Below, piece by piece: positions 38,949 to 46,953 of a stretch of 64,000 nucleotides of DNA. The position numbers and the translations under genes are program-made. This DNA is from Labrys monachus (GTDB taxonomy: Bacteria; Pseudomonadota; Alphaproteobacteria; Rhizobiales; Labraceae), in NCBI RefSeq assembly GCF_030814655.1, contig NZ_JAUSVK010000001.1:1123043-1187042 (forward strand), given 5' to 3'. The notes under the pieces are model-generated. The model saw only the letters and a list, made by a program, of their open reading frames with translations. It was not told where the DNA came from and searched no databases. Each line of letters starts with the position of its first letter. The stretch's first letter is position 1.

Positions 38949-39128
38949 TCACATCTTCTTCTTGTGGTGATGGATCACATGATGGTGATGCACCACATGG
39001 TGATGATGGACCACGTGATGATGGCGGTGGTGATGATGCTTTACAGCAGCCTGGGCCGAGGACGCGGAGAGAGCCGCACCGAGGACGCCCAGCGACACCG
39101 CGCCAGCCACAACGATCTTCTTCAACAT
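38949..39128 (-). CDS. Small exported histidine-rich protein next to the zinc importer
   Basis: The 59-residue product starts at ATG 39128 with AGGAG 7 bases before it. Residues 1-27 are a clear signal peptide (MLKKIVVAGAVSLGVLGAAL, then SASSAQA). The mature chain of about 32 residues contains 18 His in blocks of three or four, spaced by RH, VV, VV, VI, and ends in KKKM. Such a tract should bind Zn, Cu or Ni in the periplasm. It follows the znuACB-like genes on the same strand after 165 bp and has a palindrome upstream. I infer a zinc buffer or delivery peptide for the importer; the binding protein itself has no His-rich loop. The ordinary GC-rich helix-free composition gives no enzyme fold. 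Confidence 0.8.
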   Translation of the reverse strand: MLKKIVVAGAVSLGVLGAALSASSAQAAVKHHHHRHHHVVHHHHVVHHHHVIHHHKKKM

Positions 39129-39234
39129 AGTCGGTCTCCTTGAATGTTTGACGCCTAAACCCCCAAACGCCGGTACGCGTAGCACCCCCAATTGCGCCGG
39201 GCAAGTGACGACACCGTGGCGGGCGCCTTTCTAC

Positions 39235-39250
39235 TGTCATTGAAATGACA
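39235..39250. promoter_or_regulatory. Perfect palindrome upstream of the His-rich gene
   Basis: TGTCATTGAAATGACA has perfect 7-bp arms around a 2-bp centre. It sits 107 bp before the His-rich gene start and 43 bp after the znuB stop, in an AT-richer gap. It does not match the Zur-like box at 41852-41869, so if it is an operator it belongs to another regulator. Confidence 0.4.
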
Positions 39251-39293
39251 CTTCCTCAACGAGAGGTGAAGGCGCGCACGGAGTGGTATTAAA

Positions 39294-40085
39294 TTACCTT
39301 GAATTCCCGATCGCGACCCGCGTCGAAGCGAGATAGGCAACCGCGCCGATCGCCGTGATCCAGAAGCTCGTGGGCCAGTCCGTATAGAAGGCGAGCGCGA
39401 GGCTGAGCCAGGCGGTGACGACGGCGACCGAGACCGAGACGAGGATGCCGTGGCTGATGCGTTTCGTCGCACGCATGGCGGTGGCGGCGGGGGCGACCAT
39501 CAGCGCGAAGACGAGCAGCACGCCGACGATCTGCATCGCCTCCGCCGTCGTCACGGCGACGATCACCATGAACAGCGCGGAGACGAGGCCGAGCCGCACG
39601 CCGCGCGCCTCCGCCAGTTCCGGCTGCAGGCTGGCGAACAGCAGCGGCCGCCCGATCGCCGCGAGGGCGACGAGGCAGGCGAGGCCGAGCGCCGCCAGGA
39701 TCCATACCGTGTCCCGGCTGATGCCGAGCACGTTGCCGAAGAGCAGGTTCGTCGCCATGCTGGCATAGGCGGTGTAGAAATGCAGGAAGAGCAGGCCGAG
39801 ACCGAGCGACAGCGTGAGCACCATGCCGATCGCCACGTCGCGGTGGGCCCGTTCCCCGAGCAGGCCGATGCCGATGCCGGCGACGACCGTGAAGAAGGTG
39901 AGGCCGAGGAAGGGCGAGATGCCGATCAGCACCGCCCCGGTCGCGCCGGGAAAGCCGACATGCGAGAGCGCATGGCCGGCGAAGGTCTCGCCGCGCAGCA
40001 CGAGGAAATAACCGACCGCACCCGCCACGATGCCGACGATGGTGCACGCCGCGAAGGCGTTGCGCATGAATTCATACTCGAACAT
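39294..40085 (-). CDS. znuB: Zinc/manganese ABC transporter permease (ZnuB type)
   Basis: The 263-residue protein has eight or so helices of the ABC-3 family: an early VLRGETFAGHALSHVGFPGATGAVL (residues about 29-53) is characteristic, as is the late AEAMQIVGVLLVFALMVAPAATAM. Its ATG overlaps the stop of the ATPase gene (TGATG). It should form the homodimeric membrane channel for a divalent metal. The family cannot by itself separate zinc from manganese. Confidence 0.88.
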   Translation of the reverse strand: MFEYEFMRNAFAACTIVGIVAGAVGYFLVLRGETFAGHALSHVGFPGATGAVLIGISPFLGLTFFTVVAGIGIGLLGERAHRDVAIGMVLTLSLGLGLLFLHFYTAYASMATNLLFGNVLGISRDTVWILAALGLACLVALAAIGRPLLFASLQPELAEARGVRLGLVSALFMVIVAVTTAEAMQIVGVLLVFALMVAPAATAMRATKRISHGILVSVSVAVVTAWLSLALAFYTDWPTSFWITAIGAVAYLASTRVAIGNSR

Positions 40086-40885
40086 CAGGCGGCGCCGTCC
40101 TCGTCATGGCGGTGGCTTTCCAATTCTCCCTCCTCGGCCATCACGAAGATGCGGCCGTTGATGCGGGCGACATGGATGGGGGTGCGGTAGAGGTCCGACA
40201 GCACGTGGCGGTTCACCACCTCGTCGACGGCGCCGATCGCCGCCCTGCCATTGCCGAGATAGAGCACCTGGTCGAGGGCTCGCAGCAGCGGATTGATCTC
40301 ATGCGCGCAGAACAGCACGGAGATGCGGCGTTCGCGGGCGATGTCTTGCACGAGCTCGACCACGCCGCGCTGATGAGCCGGATCGAGGCTGGCGAGGGGT
40401 TCGTCGAGGAGCAGGAGCTTCGGCTCGCCGATCAGCGCCTGGGCGATCAGCACGCGCTGGCGCTCGCCGCCGGAAAGCTGCGAAATCGGCCGCTTCGCGA
40501 GGTCGGCCGCGCCGACGCGTTCCAGCGCCGACCATGCCGCTTCCTTGTCGGCCTTCGAGGTCAGCGGCCAGCCCCAGCGCGTGCCGCCGACGGCGCCGAG
40601 CACCAGCTCGAAGCCGCTGAGGCCGAGCTGCGCTGCACCGCGCCGCATCTGCGGCATGTAGCCGATCTGGGGATTGCCGCGGCGCGGCGGCTGGCCGAGC
40701 ACGCCGATCCGCCCGCTCTGCGGCGTGACGAGGCCGAGCACGGCCCGCATCAGTGTGGTCTTGCCGGCGCCGTTCGGCCCGAGGACGCCGACGAACAGGC
40801 CTTCGGGAATGGAAAAGGAGACGCCGGAAAGGATCCGGCGTTTCCCGAAAGTCAGGCTGACCTTCTCGAAGGCGATGGCTGTCAC
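40085..40885 (-). CDS. znuC: Zinc/manganese ABC transporter ATP-binding protein (ZnuC type)
   Basis: The 266-residue ATPase has Walker [10 protein letters not shown] (about 35-43), signature LSGGERQR, Walker B LLLLDEPLASLD and switch His in LFCAHEINPLL. The C-terminus carries HRHDEDGAA, a small His/Asp tail. It overlaps both neighbours by stop/start codons, so znuA, znuC and znuB are translated together. Confidence 0.88.
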   Translation of the reverse strand: MTAIAFEKVSLTFGKRRILSGVSFSIPEGLFVGVLGPNGAGKTTLMRAVLGLVTPQSGRIGVLGQPPRRGNPQIGYMPQMRRGAAQLGLSGFELVLGAVGGTRWGWPLTSKADKEAAWSALERVGAADLAKRPISQLSGGERQRVLIAQALIGEPKLLLLDEPLASLDPAHQRGVVELVQDIARERRISVLFCAHEINPLLRALDQVLYLGNGRAAIGAVDEVVNRHVLSDLYRTPIHVARINGRIFVMAEEGELESHRHDEDGAA

Positions 40886-41793
40886 TTGTGCAGACCGGCC
40901 AAGGCTTGTTCGACCTCGTGCAACTGGCCGCCGAACCAGCTCGGGATCGTCTTGCCGGCGGGTTCCGTCTCGGTCACGCCGACCACCGGCACCTTGTTCT
41001 CCTCGGCCAGCCGCAGCAGGCGCTTGGTCGTCTCGTCGGTGACCTGGCTGTTGTAGAACAGGACCTTGGCCGACCCGTCCGCGAGGCTTTTCTCGAAGGC
41101 GGCCACCTGGCTGGGGCTCGGTTCGGTGTCGTTCATGGTGGCGACCTGGAATTCGTAATTCAGCATCTTGAAGCCGAGGGCTTCAGCCATATAGCCGAAA
41201 ACCGGCTCGGTGGCAGTCACTTCGGTGCCCGCATACTTGCTTTTGATCGCATCGACCTGCTTCATCAGGGCGGCGAAGGAGGCGTCGAACCTGGCGAGGT
41301 TCTGCTTGAAGGCGGCGGCATGGGCGCCGTCGCGCTTTTCGAGCTCCGCTTCGAGGGCGGCGGCGACAGCGGGCAGGGTGGCCGGCGCATACCACAGATG
41401 GGGATTGTCCCCGCTCTTCCGGCCCGTCAGATCCGCGGCGACGATCGTCCTGCGGTCGGGATTGGTGGAGGCGGAGAGCAGCTTGTCCATCCAGGGATCG
41501 TAATCGGCGCCGTTGTAGATGACGATCTCCGCGTCGGCCAGGGCCTTGGCGGTGGAGGCGCTCGATTCGAACAAATGGGGATCGTCGTCCGGATTGGACA
41601 GGATGCTGGTGACGCTGACATGCTCACCGCCGATCTCGCCGGCGAGGTCGCCGTAGAAATTCTCGGCAGCGACGATCCTGGTCTTTTCGGCCGCCAGGGC
41701 GCGGGTGGTCATCCCCACGCCCGGCACCGCCGACGCCACCGCCAGCAGGGCCGTCGCCACTATCCAGCCCTTCGCATTCGGCATTGGACGCAT
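40882..41793 (-). CDS. znuA: Zinc/manganese ABC transporter periplasmic binding protein (ZnuA type)
   Basis: The roughly 303-residue protein has a signal peptide ending near RALAA and the cluster A-I metal-binding fold. Likely ligands are the His in DDDPHLFESS, the His in DNPHLWYAP, the Glu in TEPVFGYMAEALGF where ZnuA usually has His, and an Asp/Glu in the YNSQVTDETT region. The charged His-rich loop of many ZnuA proteins is missing. ATGs at 41805, 41796 and 41793 are possible; 41793 has GGAG 6 bases before it. A Zur-like box lies about 60 bp upstream, which favours zinc. Confidence 0.87.
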   Translation of the reverse strand: MRPMPNAKGWIVATALLAVASAVPGVGMTTRALAAEKTRIVAAENFYGDLAGEIGGEHVSVTSILSNPDDDPHLFESSASTAKALADAEIVIYNGADYDPWMDKLLSASTNPDRRTIVAADLTGRKSGDNPHLWYAPATLPAVAAALEAELEKRDGAHAAAFKQNLARFDASFAALMKQVDAIKSKYAGTEVTATEPVFGYMAEALGFKMLNYEFQVATMNDTEPSPSQVAAFEKSLADGSAKVLFYNSQVTDETTKRLLRLAEENKVPVVGVTETEPAGKTIPSWFGGQLHEVEQALAGLHK

Positions 41794-41851
41794 CATGGTC
41801 TCCATCGTTTCGGACCCGCGACCGGCTCGCTGCCGGCCCGGGATAATCTGT

Positions 41852-41869
41852 GTTATGTTATAACAAAAC
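41852..41869. promoter_or_regulatory. Zur-like box upstream of znuA
   Basis: GTTATGTTATAACAAAAC contains the perfect palindrome TGTTATAACA (41856-41865) and resembles alphaproteobacterial Zur operators built on TGTTATANNATAACA. It lies about 60 bp upstream of znuA and 165 bp upstream of the divergent caspase-like gene. Binding of zinc-loaded Zur would repress import when zinc is ample. Confidence 0.6.
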
Positions 41870-42033
41870 TCGTTTTAAGCGGAGGGCGCGGGGTTGTCAA
41901 TGCGGCGATCGGGAGCGCGGCGCCGGACGGCGATGCCATGGCGTGCGTCGGCGCACGGCGCGGGGCCGCCCGTCGTGCCTTTTTCGTGGCGGCGATGTAG
42001 GTTTGCGATGTTCGCCTGCAGGAGGGGATTTCC

Positions 42034-43743
42034 ATGCGCCGCCGCCTTTGCCGTCTTTCCGCGCCGCTGCTGGCCGGGCTCGCCTGCATCTTTGCGGGTA
42101 CGGCGGCCCTGGCCCGCAACGTCGCCCTGGTGGTGGGCAACGACGCCTATGCCAACGTCACCCCGCTGCAGAAGGCGGTGAACGATGCCCATGCCGTCGG
42201 CGACCAGCTCGAAAGGCTCGGCTTCGTCGTCCGCCGCGTCGACAATGTCGACCAGCGCGGCATGAGCCGGGCGCTGGTGGATTTCGACGCCGACGTCCAG
42301 CCGGGCGACCGGGCGCTGTTCTTCTATGCCGGGCACGGCTTCGAGATCGGCGGCACCAACTACCTCCTGCCCACCGACGTGCCGGCGGCGCGGTCGGACC
42401 AGGAGGACCTCATCCGCGACGCCGCCTTCCCGGTCCAGCGCATCATCGACGGCATCCGCCAGCGCGGCGCCGGCGTCTCGATCCTGGTGCTCGACGCCTG
42501 CCGCGACAACCCCTTCGCCGGCGACACCACACGCTCGGCGGCGGTCGCGCGCGGGCTCGCCCGCATCGACGCCCCCGAGGGCGTGTTCGTGCTGATGTCG
42601 GCCGGCGCCAAGCAGGAGGCGCTCGACCGGCTGTCGGACCAGGACGCCGATCCCAATTCGGTGTTCACGCGCAGCTTCCTCGGCGAACTCGCCCGGCCCG
42701 GCCGCACGCTGGTCGAGATCGCCAAGAAGACGCAGGTCGACGTGCGCGCCCTCGCCGCCTCCGTCGGCTACGAGCAGACGCCGGCCTATTACGACCAGGT
42801 GATCGGCGACGTCGTGCTCTCGGACGGCAGCGCATCAGGGGCGCAGGCCGGCGGGCCGGCGATGACCGAAACCGGCCATGTCTATTCGTCGGTCCCGACG
42901 CGGATCAACACCACCGGCACCACGCAGGCCGGCGCCGGCGTCAGCATCGGGACGGGCGTGACGATCGGCCCGGGCGTGATCATCGGCGGCAAGGATGCCA
43001 AGATCGCCTTGAAGAATCCCGCCAATCCGCCCACGGTCGATCCGGCCAAGGCCCTCAACATCCAGCAGGGCACTGCCGGCGGCCAGCAACTGGCGCTGAT
43101 CCGCCCCGATGCCAGGCTGGGGCAGGCGGGGCAAGGCGGCGGCCGTGCGCCGATCGCCAGCTTCATGCGCTCCAATGCCGGCTGGACGGTGACGCTGTCC
43201 CTGCCGGAGCCCGCGACGGAGATCGCCTACCGCATCGGCGGCAGCGGCGAGTTCAAGGAGACGGGCCTGCTCGACGTGCTCGACCAGCGCACCGGCAACC
43301 GCATGCCCAATCCCTCCTTCCAGATGTCGCCGCGCGCGCCCGCCGGCGTGATCGACGTGCGCTACCGGACGATCGACGGCGCCGATGTCGGCCCGTTCCC
43401 GATCCGCTTCGATCCGGAGGTCGCCCTTTATGACGACCAGCGCCGCAATCTCGAGCAGATCGCGCCGAGCTGGGTCGAGTTCCGCGACTTCAACGGCACG
43501 CTGGTCTATTTCACCACGCTCGTCACCTATCGCTGCGCCATCAGCGACCTGCGCTATGGCCTCGACGGCGGCGAGCCGCTCAAGCGCTTCGACCTGCCGG
43601 CCTGCAACATGAAGGACCCGTTCTCGGTGCCGGACAACGCCAAGATCTATGTCAAGGTGCCGCCCAGGACGAAGTCGATCAGCCTGCGCATCACCTGGCG
43701 CGACGGCACCCAGTCCGACGTCAACACGATCGAACGGGACTGA
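42034..43743 (+). CDS. Exported caspase-like (C14) protein
   Basis: The 569-residue protein has a signal peptide (about 1-28) and a caspase/metacaspase fold (about 29-260): VALVVGNDAYANVTPLQKAVNDA, FFYAGHGFEIGGTNYLLPTD with His101, and ILVLDACRDNPF with Cys156. The dyad is intact. A low-complexity linker follows with TGAGVSIGTGVTIGPGVIIG-like Gly repeats (about 300-330). A C-terminal beta-rich region (about 375-569) includes NAGWTVTLSLPEPATEIAYRI and WVEFRDFNGTLVYFTTLVTY. GGAGGGG precedes the ATG. Location should be periplasmic or extracellular; the target is unknown. Confidence 0.88.
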   Translation: MRRRLCRLSAPLLAGLACIFAGTAALARNVALVVGNDAYANVTPLQKAVNDAHAVGDQLERLGFVVRRVDNVDQRGMSRALVDFDADVQPGDRALFFYAGHGFEIGGTNYLLPTDVPAARSDQEDLIRDAAFPVQRIIDGIRQRGAGVSILVLDACRDNPFAGDTTRSAAVARGLARIDAPEGVFVLMSAGAKQEALDRLSDQDADPNSVFTRSFLGELARPGRTLVEIAKKTQVDVRALAASVGYEQTPAYYDQVIGDVVLSDGSASGAQAGGPAMTETGHVYSSVPTRINTTGTTQAGAGVSIGTGVTIGPGVIIGGKDAKIALKNPANPPTVDPAKALNIQQGTAGGQQLALIRPDARLGQAGQGGGRAPIASFMRSNAGWTVTLSLPEPATEIAYRIGGSGEFKETGLLDVLDQRTGNRMPNPSFQMSPRAPAGVIDVRYRTIDGADVGPFPIRFDPEVALYDDQRRNLEQIAPSWVEFRDFNGTLVYFTTLVTYRCAISDLRYGLDGGEPLKRFDLPACNMKDPFSVPDNAKIYVKVPPRTKSISLRITWRDGTQSDVNTIERD

Positions 43744-43782
43744 GCCTGGCCGGAACCTCGCCGATCGGCGCCGGCCTTTGCC

Positions 43783-44415
43783 TCACCCCCCTCCGAGGCT
43801 TCTCAGATAGGCGCAGAACATGGCGGCCATGGCGTCGGCATAGGCTTCGATCTCCGCCGGCGTCCGAGGGACCTCCGAGAACCGCCTGCCCACTTCGCCG
43901 AGCGTCGTCGTGAGGAGATCGCCGGCCAAAGCGCGGGTCGCTTCCGGAGCATCGGGCAGCGCCTCGCGCATGAAGGCCTCGACGATGCCGTCTCCCGCGG
44001 CCTTCGCCTCCTGCGCTTCGGGCACATCGCGATAGAGGGGCGCGGCGTCGTTGAGCGCCACGCGCATCGCGGCCTCCTCGCATTCCGAGCGGATGAAGGC
44101 GCGGACCACGGTGCGCAGCCGTTCGAGCGGCGGCGTTCCGGCATCCTCCAGAATGCCGCGCAGCAGCGCGGTCGTCTGCCGCCATTCATCACTCTGGAGC
44201 CGGAACAGGATCGCCGCCTTGTTCGGAAAATACTGGTAGAGCGAGCCGATGCTGACGCCGGCCTTCTCGGCCACCCGCGCCGTGGTGAAGCGCTGCGCGC
44301 CCTCTTTCGCCAGAACCTGAACAGCCGCTTCCAGAATGGCGGCGACCAGCCCGGCGGAACGGACCTGCCTGGGCTGTTTTCGTGAGGAAATCCGGGTACT
44401 TCGGCGGTCGGTCAT
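43783..44415 (-). CDS. TetR-family transcriptional regulator
   Basis: The 210-residue regulator has the TetR helix-turn-helix (about 20-75: AILEAAVQVLAKEGAQRFTT and VAEKAGVSIGSLYQYFPNKAAIL) and a helical ligand domain. The ATG at 44415 follows the family; the longer frame to 44469 is unlikely. It is divergent from the O-methyltransferase gene with an inverted repeat in between, so it probably controls that gene and itself. Confidence 0.92.
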   Translation of the reverse strand: MTDRRSTRISSRKQPRQVRSAGLVAAILEAAVQVLAKEGAQRFTTARVAEKAGVSIGSLYQYFPNKAAILFRLQSDEWRQTTALLRGILEDAGTPPLERLRTVVRAFIRSECEEAAMRVALNDAAPLYRDVPEAQEAKAAGDGIVEAFMREALPDAPEATRALAGDLLTTTLGEVGRRFSEVPRTPAEIEAYADAMAAMFCAYLRSLGGG

Positions 44416-44442
44416 GCGGGGAACGCGGCAATGCGAATAGGG

Positions 44443-44464
44443 AATGCGATGAATTAGTCGTATT
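44443..44464. promoter_or_regulatory. Inverted repeat between TetR and O-methyltransferase genes
   Basis: AATGCGA (44443-44449) and TCGTATT (44458-44464) are inverted with one mismatch around an 8-bp spacer, 28 bp upstream of the TetR gene start and 47 bp upstream of the divergent O-methyltransferase. AATGCGA also occurs once more just left of it (44430-44436). Spacing fits a TetR dimer. Confidence 0.45.
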
Positions 44465-44510
44465 TTCAATCCGGCGCAAGGACGCGCTTACCCCAGACCG
44501 GAGCCCCGCC

Positions 44511-45176
44511 ATGACCTCCCTGACCTCCGCCCCGCTCGCGCCCCTGCTGGACCGCTTGTTCGAAGAGGCCGCCGCGGCTTCGCCGGAGGCGAGCCCCGAC
44601 TTCGCGGCCGTCTCCCCCGACGAACTGGCGCGCCTGATACACAGCAGGACCGACTATCTCGCCTTCTACGGCCGCCTGAAGGATTTTCCGCTCCCGGTCT
44701 CGCGCGAGACGGGCATGCTGCTCTACATGCTGGCGCGCGGCTCCCGGGCGCGAACGATCGTCGAGTTCGGAACCTCCTTCGGCATCTCGACCCTGCACCT
44801 CGCCGCAGCCCTGCGGGACAATGGCGGCGGCCTTCTGATCGCCACCGAGTTCGAGCCTTCGAAGGTGGCGCGTGCCCGCGAAAACCTGAGGGAAGGGGGC
44901 CTTGTCGACCTCGTCGAGATCCGCGAGGGCGACGCCTTGCGGACCCTGAGCGCCGATCTGCCCGAGACGATCGACCTCGTCCTGCTCGACGGCGCCAAGT
45001 CGCTCTATCCCGACATCCTCGGCCTGCTGGAGAGCCGCCTCGGGCCGGGCGCCTTCATCGTTGCCGACAATGCCGACGACAGCCCCGAATATCTGGCCCG
45101 CGTACGCTCTCCTCGAAGCGGCTACCTGTCGACGCCGTTCGCCGAGGATGTCGAAGTCTCCATGTGGATCGGCTGA
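44511..45176 (+). CDS. SAM-dependent O-methyltransferase (class I)
   Basis: The 221-residue enzyme has the O-methyltransferase Rossmann core: IVEFGTSFGISTLHLAAAL as motif I, LLIATEFEPSKVARARENLRE, GDALRTL, and IDLVLLDGAKSLYPDIL as motif IV. It is related to catechol/caffeoyl-CoA-type methyltransferases (COG4122). A GGAG motif precedes the ATG at 44511. The metal-binding set of CCoAOMT is only partly visible (LDGAK, VADNA). The substrate is unknown; the divergent TetR gene suggests it is induced by a small molecule. Confidence 0.9.
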   Translation: MTSLTSAPLAPLLDRLFEEAAAASPEASPDFAAVSPDELARLIHSRTDYLAFYGRLKDFPLPVSRETGMLLYMLARGSRARTIVEFGTSFGISTLHLAAALRDNGGGLLIATEFEPSKVARARENLREGGLVDLVEIREGDALRTLSADLPETIDLVLLDGAKSLYPDILGLLESRLGPGAFIVADNADDSPEYLARVRSPRSGYLSTPFAEDVEVSMWIG

Positions 45177-45270
45177 GCCGATCTCCCGAGGGGCCAACCA
45201 AAAGCCGGCGGACCCTCGGCCTCTCCTCACCTCCGAGGCGGCTGCCTTGCGTGACGATCAGACGGCCCCG

Positions 45271-45672
45271 TCAGCGGCCTTCGATCCGGCTCTGCAGGAG
45301 ATCCCAAAGATTGCCATAGAGATCCTCGAAGACCGCGACGGTGCCGTAGGCTTCCCGGCGCGGCTCCTCGCGGAACTCGACGCCGCGGGAGCGATAGAGA
45401 TCATAGTCGCGCCCGAAATCGTCGGTGTGGAGGAAGAGGAAGACGCGCCCGCCGGTCTGGTTGCCGATCGCCGCCGCCTGCGCCGGCCCGGCGGCCTTGG
45501 CGAGCAGGAGGCGCGTCCCGCCCGATCCGGGAGGCGCCACCGTGACCCAGCGCTTGCCCTCGCCCATGTCGCGGTCCTCGACGATGTCGAAGCCGAGGAC
45601 GCCGGCATAGTAGGCCTTGGCCTCGTCGTAGTCGCGCACGACGAGGCTGACGGCGCCGAGATGCTGGGACAT
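45271..45672 (-). CDS. VOC (glyoxalase/bleomycin resistance) family protein
   Basis: The 133-residue protein is one VOC module pair: VSLVVRDYDEAKAYYAGVLGFDIVEDRD in the first half, and VFLFLHTDDFGRDYDLYRSRG and GTVAVFEDLYGNLWDLLQ in the second, the last holding a likely metal ligand Glu. GGAG lies 9 bases before the ATG. It is divergent from the GlxA-type gene with only 42 bp between, so they may share a promoter region. Function could be a dioxygenase or isomerase; it cannot be told. Confidence 0.88.
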   Translation of the reverse strand: MSQHLGAVSLVVRDYDEAKAYYAGVLGFDIVEDRDMGEGKRWVTVAPPGSGGTRLLLAKAAGPAQAAAIGNQTGGRVFLFLHTDDFGRDYDLYRSRGVEFREEPRREAYGTVAVFEDLYGNLWDLLQSRIEGR

Positions 45673-45714
45673 GAAGGGTTCGCTCCGCGGATGCGTCTCT
45701 TGTAAAGTCGCACC

Positions 45715-46719
45715 ATGAAGACTCAAGCCGCAAATGCCCTGGAAATGCTGGCCGCCGCGGCCGAACCCATCAGCATCGGCATCTTCCTCCTGCGCAATTT
45801 CCCGTTCATGACCTTCGCCGCAGCCCTCGACCCGCTGCGCCAGGCCAACCGCCTGGCGGGCCGGGCGGTGTTCAAGTGGACGCTGATCTCGATCGACGGG
45901 GCCGGGGTGATGGCGAGCGCCGGCACGGTGATGCCGGTGGACTGCTCGATCGACGCGATGCCGCATTGCGATCTCGTGATGGTCTGCGCCGGGCTCGACC
46001 ATGCCAGCCACTACAATCCCAAGGTCTTCGCCTGGCTCAGGCGGCTGCACCGGCAGGCCGTCGTGCTCGGCGCCATCAGCACCGGTCCCTTCCTGCTCGC
46101 CCAGGCCGGGCTGCTCGACGGCCGCCGCTGCGCCGTCCATTGGGAGCTCCTGCCGCTGTTCCAGGAGGAATTCCCCCGATGCATCGTGACCAACGAGATC
46201 TTCGCGGTGGACGGGCTCTTCATCACCTCCTCGGGCGGCACGGTGACGCTGGACATGATGCTCTACATCATCGCGGCCTGCCGGGGCCGTACCCTTGCCG
46301 CCGGCATTTCCGACCAGTTCAACCATCCGGAGATCCGCCAGCAGAACGCGTTCCAGCGCATGACGCCGCAATCGCGCTTCTCCATCCGACATACCAAGCT
46401 CGCCGAGGTGATCACGGCGATGGAGGACTCGATCCAGAATCCGGTGGACCTGCAGGTGCTGGCGCGCCGCGTCCACATGTCGACACGACAGATCGAGCGC
46501 CTGTTCATGTCCCATCTCGGCAAGACGCCGTCGGCCTTCTACACCGACCTTCGCATGACACGGGCCCGCGACCTTCTCCTGCGCACCGACCTGTCGATCT
46601 CCGCGGTGGCGCAGATCTGCGGCTACATGTCCTCCACCCATTTCGGTCGCACTTATCGTGCACATTTCGGCGTGACGCCGCGGACGACGCGGAACGAGGG
46701 TCTCGTGCCGAAAAATTGA
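45715..46719 (+). CDS. GlxA-family transcriptional regulator (DJ-1/PfpI plus AraC)
   Basis: The 334-residue regulator has a DJ-1/PfpI-like domain (about 18-200; PISIGIFLLRNFPFMTFAAALDPLRQAN, GAISTGPFLLAQAGLLDGRRCAVHWE) with Thr/Ser in place of the catalytic Cys, and a C-terminal AraC helix-turn-helix pair (about 230-325: VHMSTRQIERLFMSHLGKTP and ISAVAQICGYMSSTHFGRTY). Relatives regulate choline, carnitine, betaine and arginine use (GbdR, CdhR, ArgR). It lies 235 bp upstream of the long transporter/catabolic cluster, on the same strand, and is the best candidate for its regulator. Confidence 0.92.
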   Translation: MKTQAANALEMLAAAAEPISIGIFLLRNFPFMTFAAALDPLRQANRLAGRAVFKWTLISIDGAGVMASAGTVMPVDCSIDAMPHCDLVMVCAGLDHASHYNPKVFAWLRRLHRQAVVLGAISTGPFLLAQAGLLDGRRCAVHWELLPLFQEEFPRCIVTNEIFAVDGLFITSSGGTVTLDMMLYIIAACRGRTLAAGISDQFNHPEIRQQNAFQRMTPQSRFSIRHTKLAEVITAMEDSIQNPVDLQVLARRVHMSTRQIERLFMSHLGKTPSAFYTDLRMTRARDLLLRTDLSISAVAQICGYMSSTHFGRTYRAHFGVTPRTTRNEGLVPKN

Positions 46720-46953
46720 GCAAGAGCACAGGGTGATCAATCCGGGCGCAGCTTGTCGCCTATTGTAGGTCAAATGTCGCGTTTGTGCGTTTTCACGGTC
46801 GGCAATAGGCCCTAGTTCTAAGTCGCAAGGCCTTCTGGATCCAATCCGAAGGAATGAGTTTCACCTGTACAAGCGAAGTATAATTCCTCTTATCTGGAGA
46901 AAAACGGCCTCCAGAGCGAGACGGAAGAAGACGAAAAGCTTTAGATCCAGAGT

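Noticed and set aside
46858-46906. CTGTACAAG-type motif before the first gene of the catabolic cluster as a regulator site
   Set aside because: It is a single short match with no second half-site; I could not support an operator.
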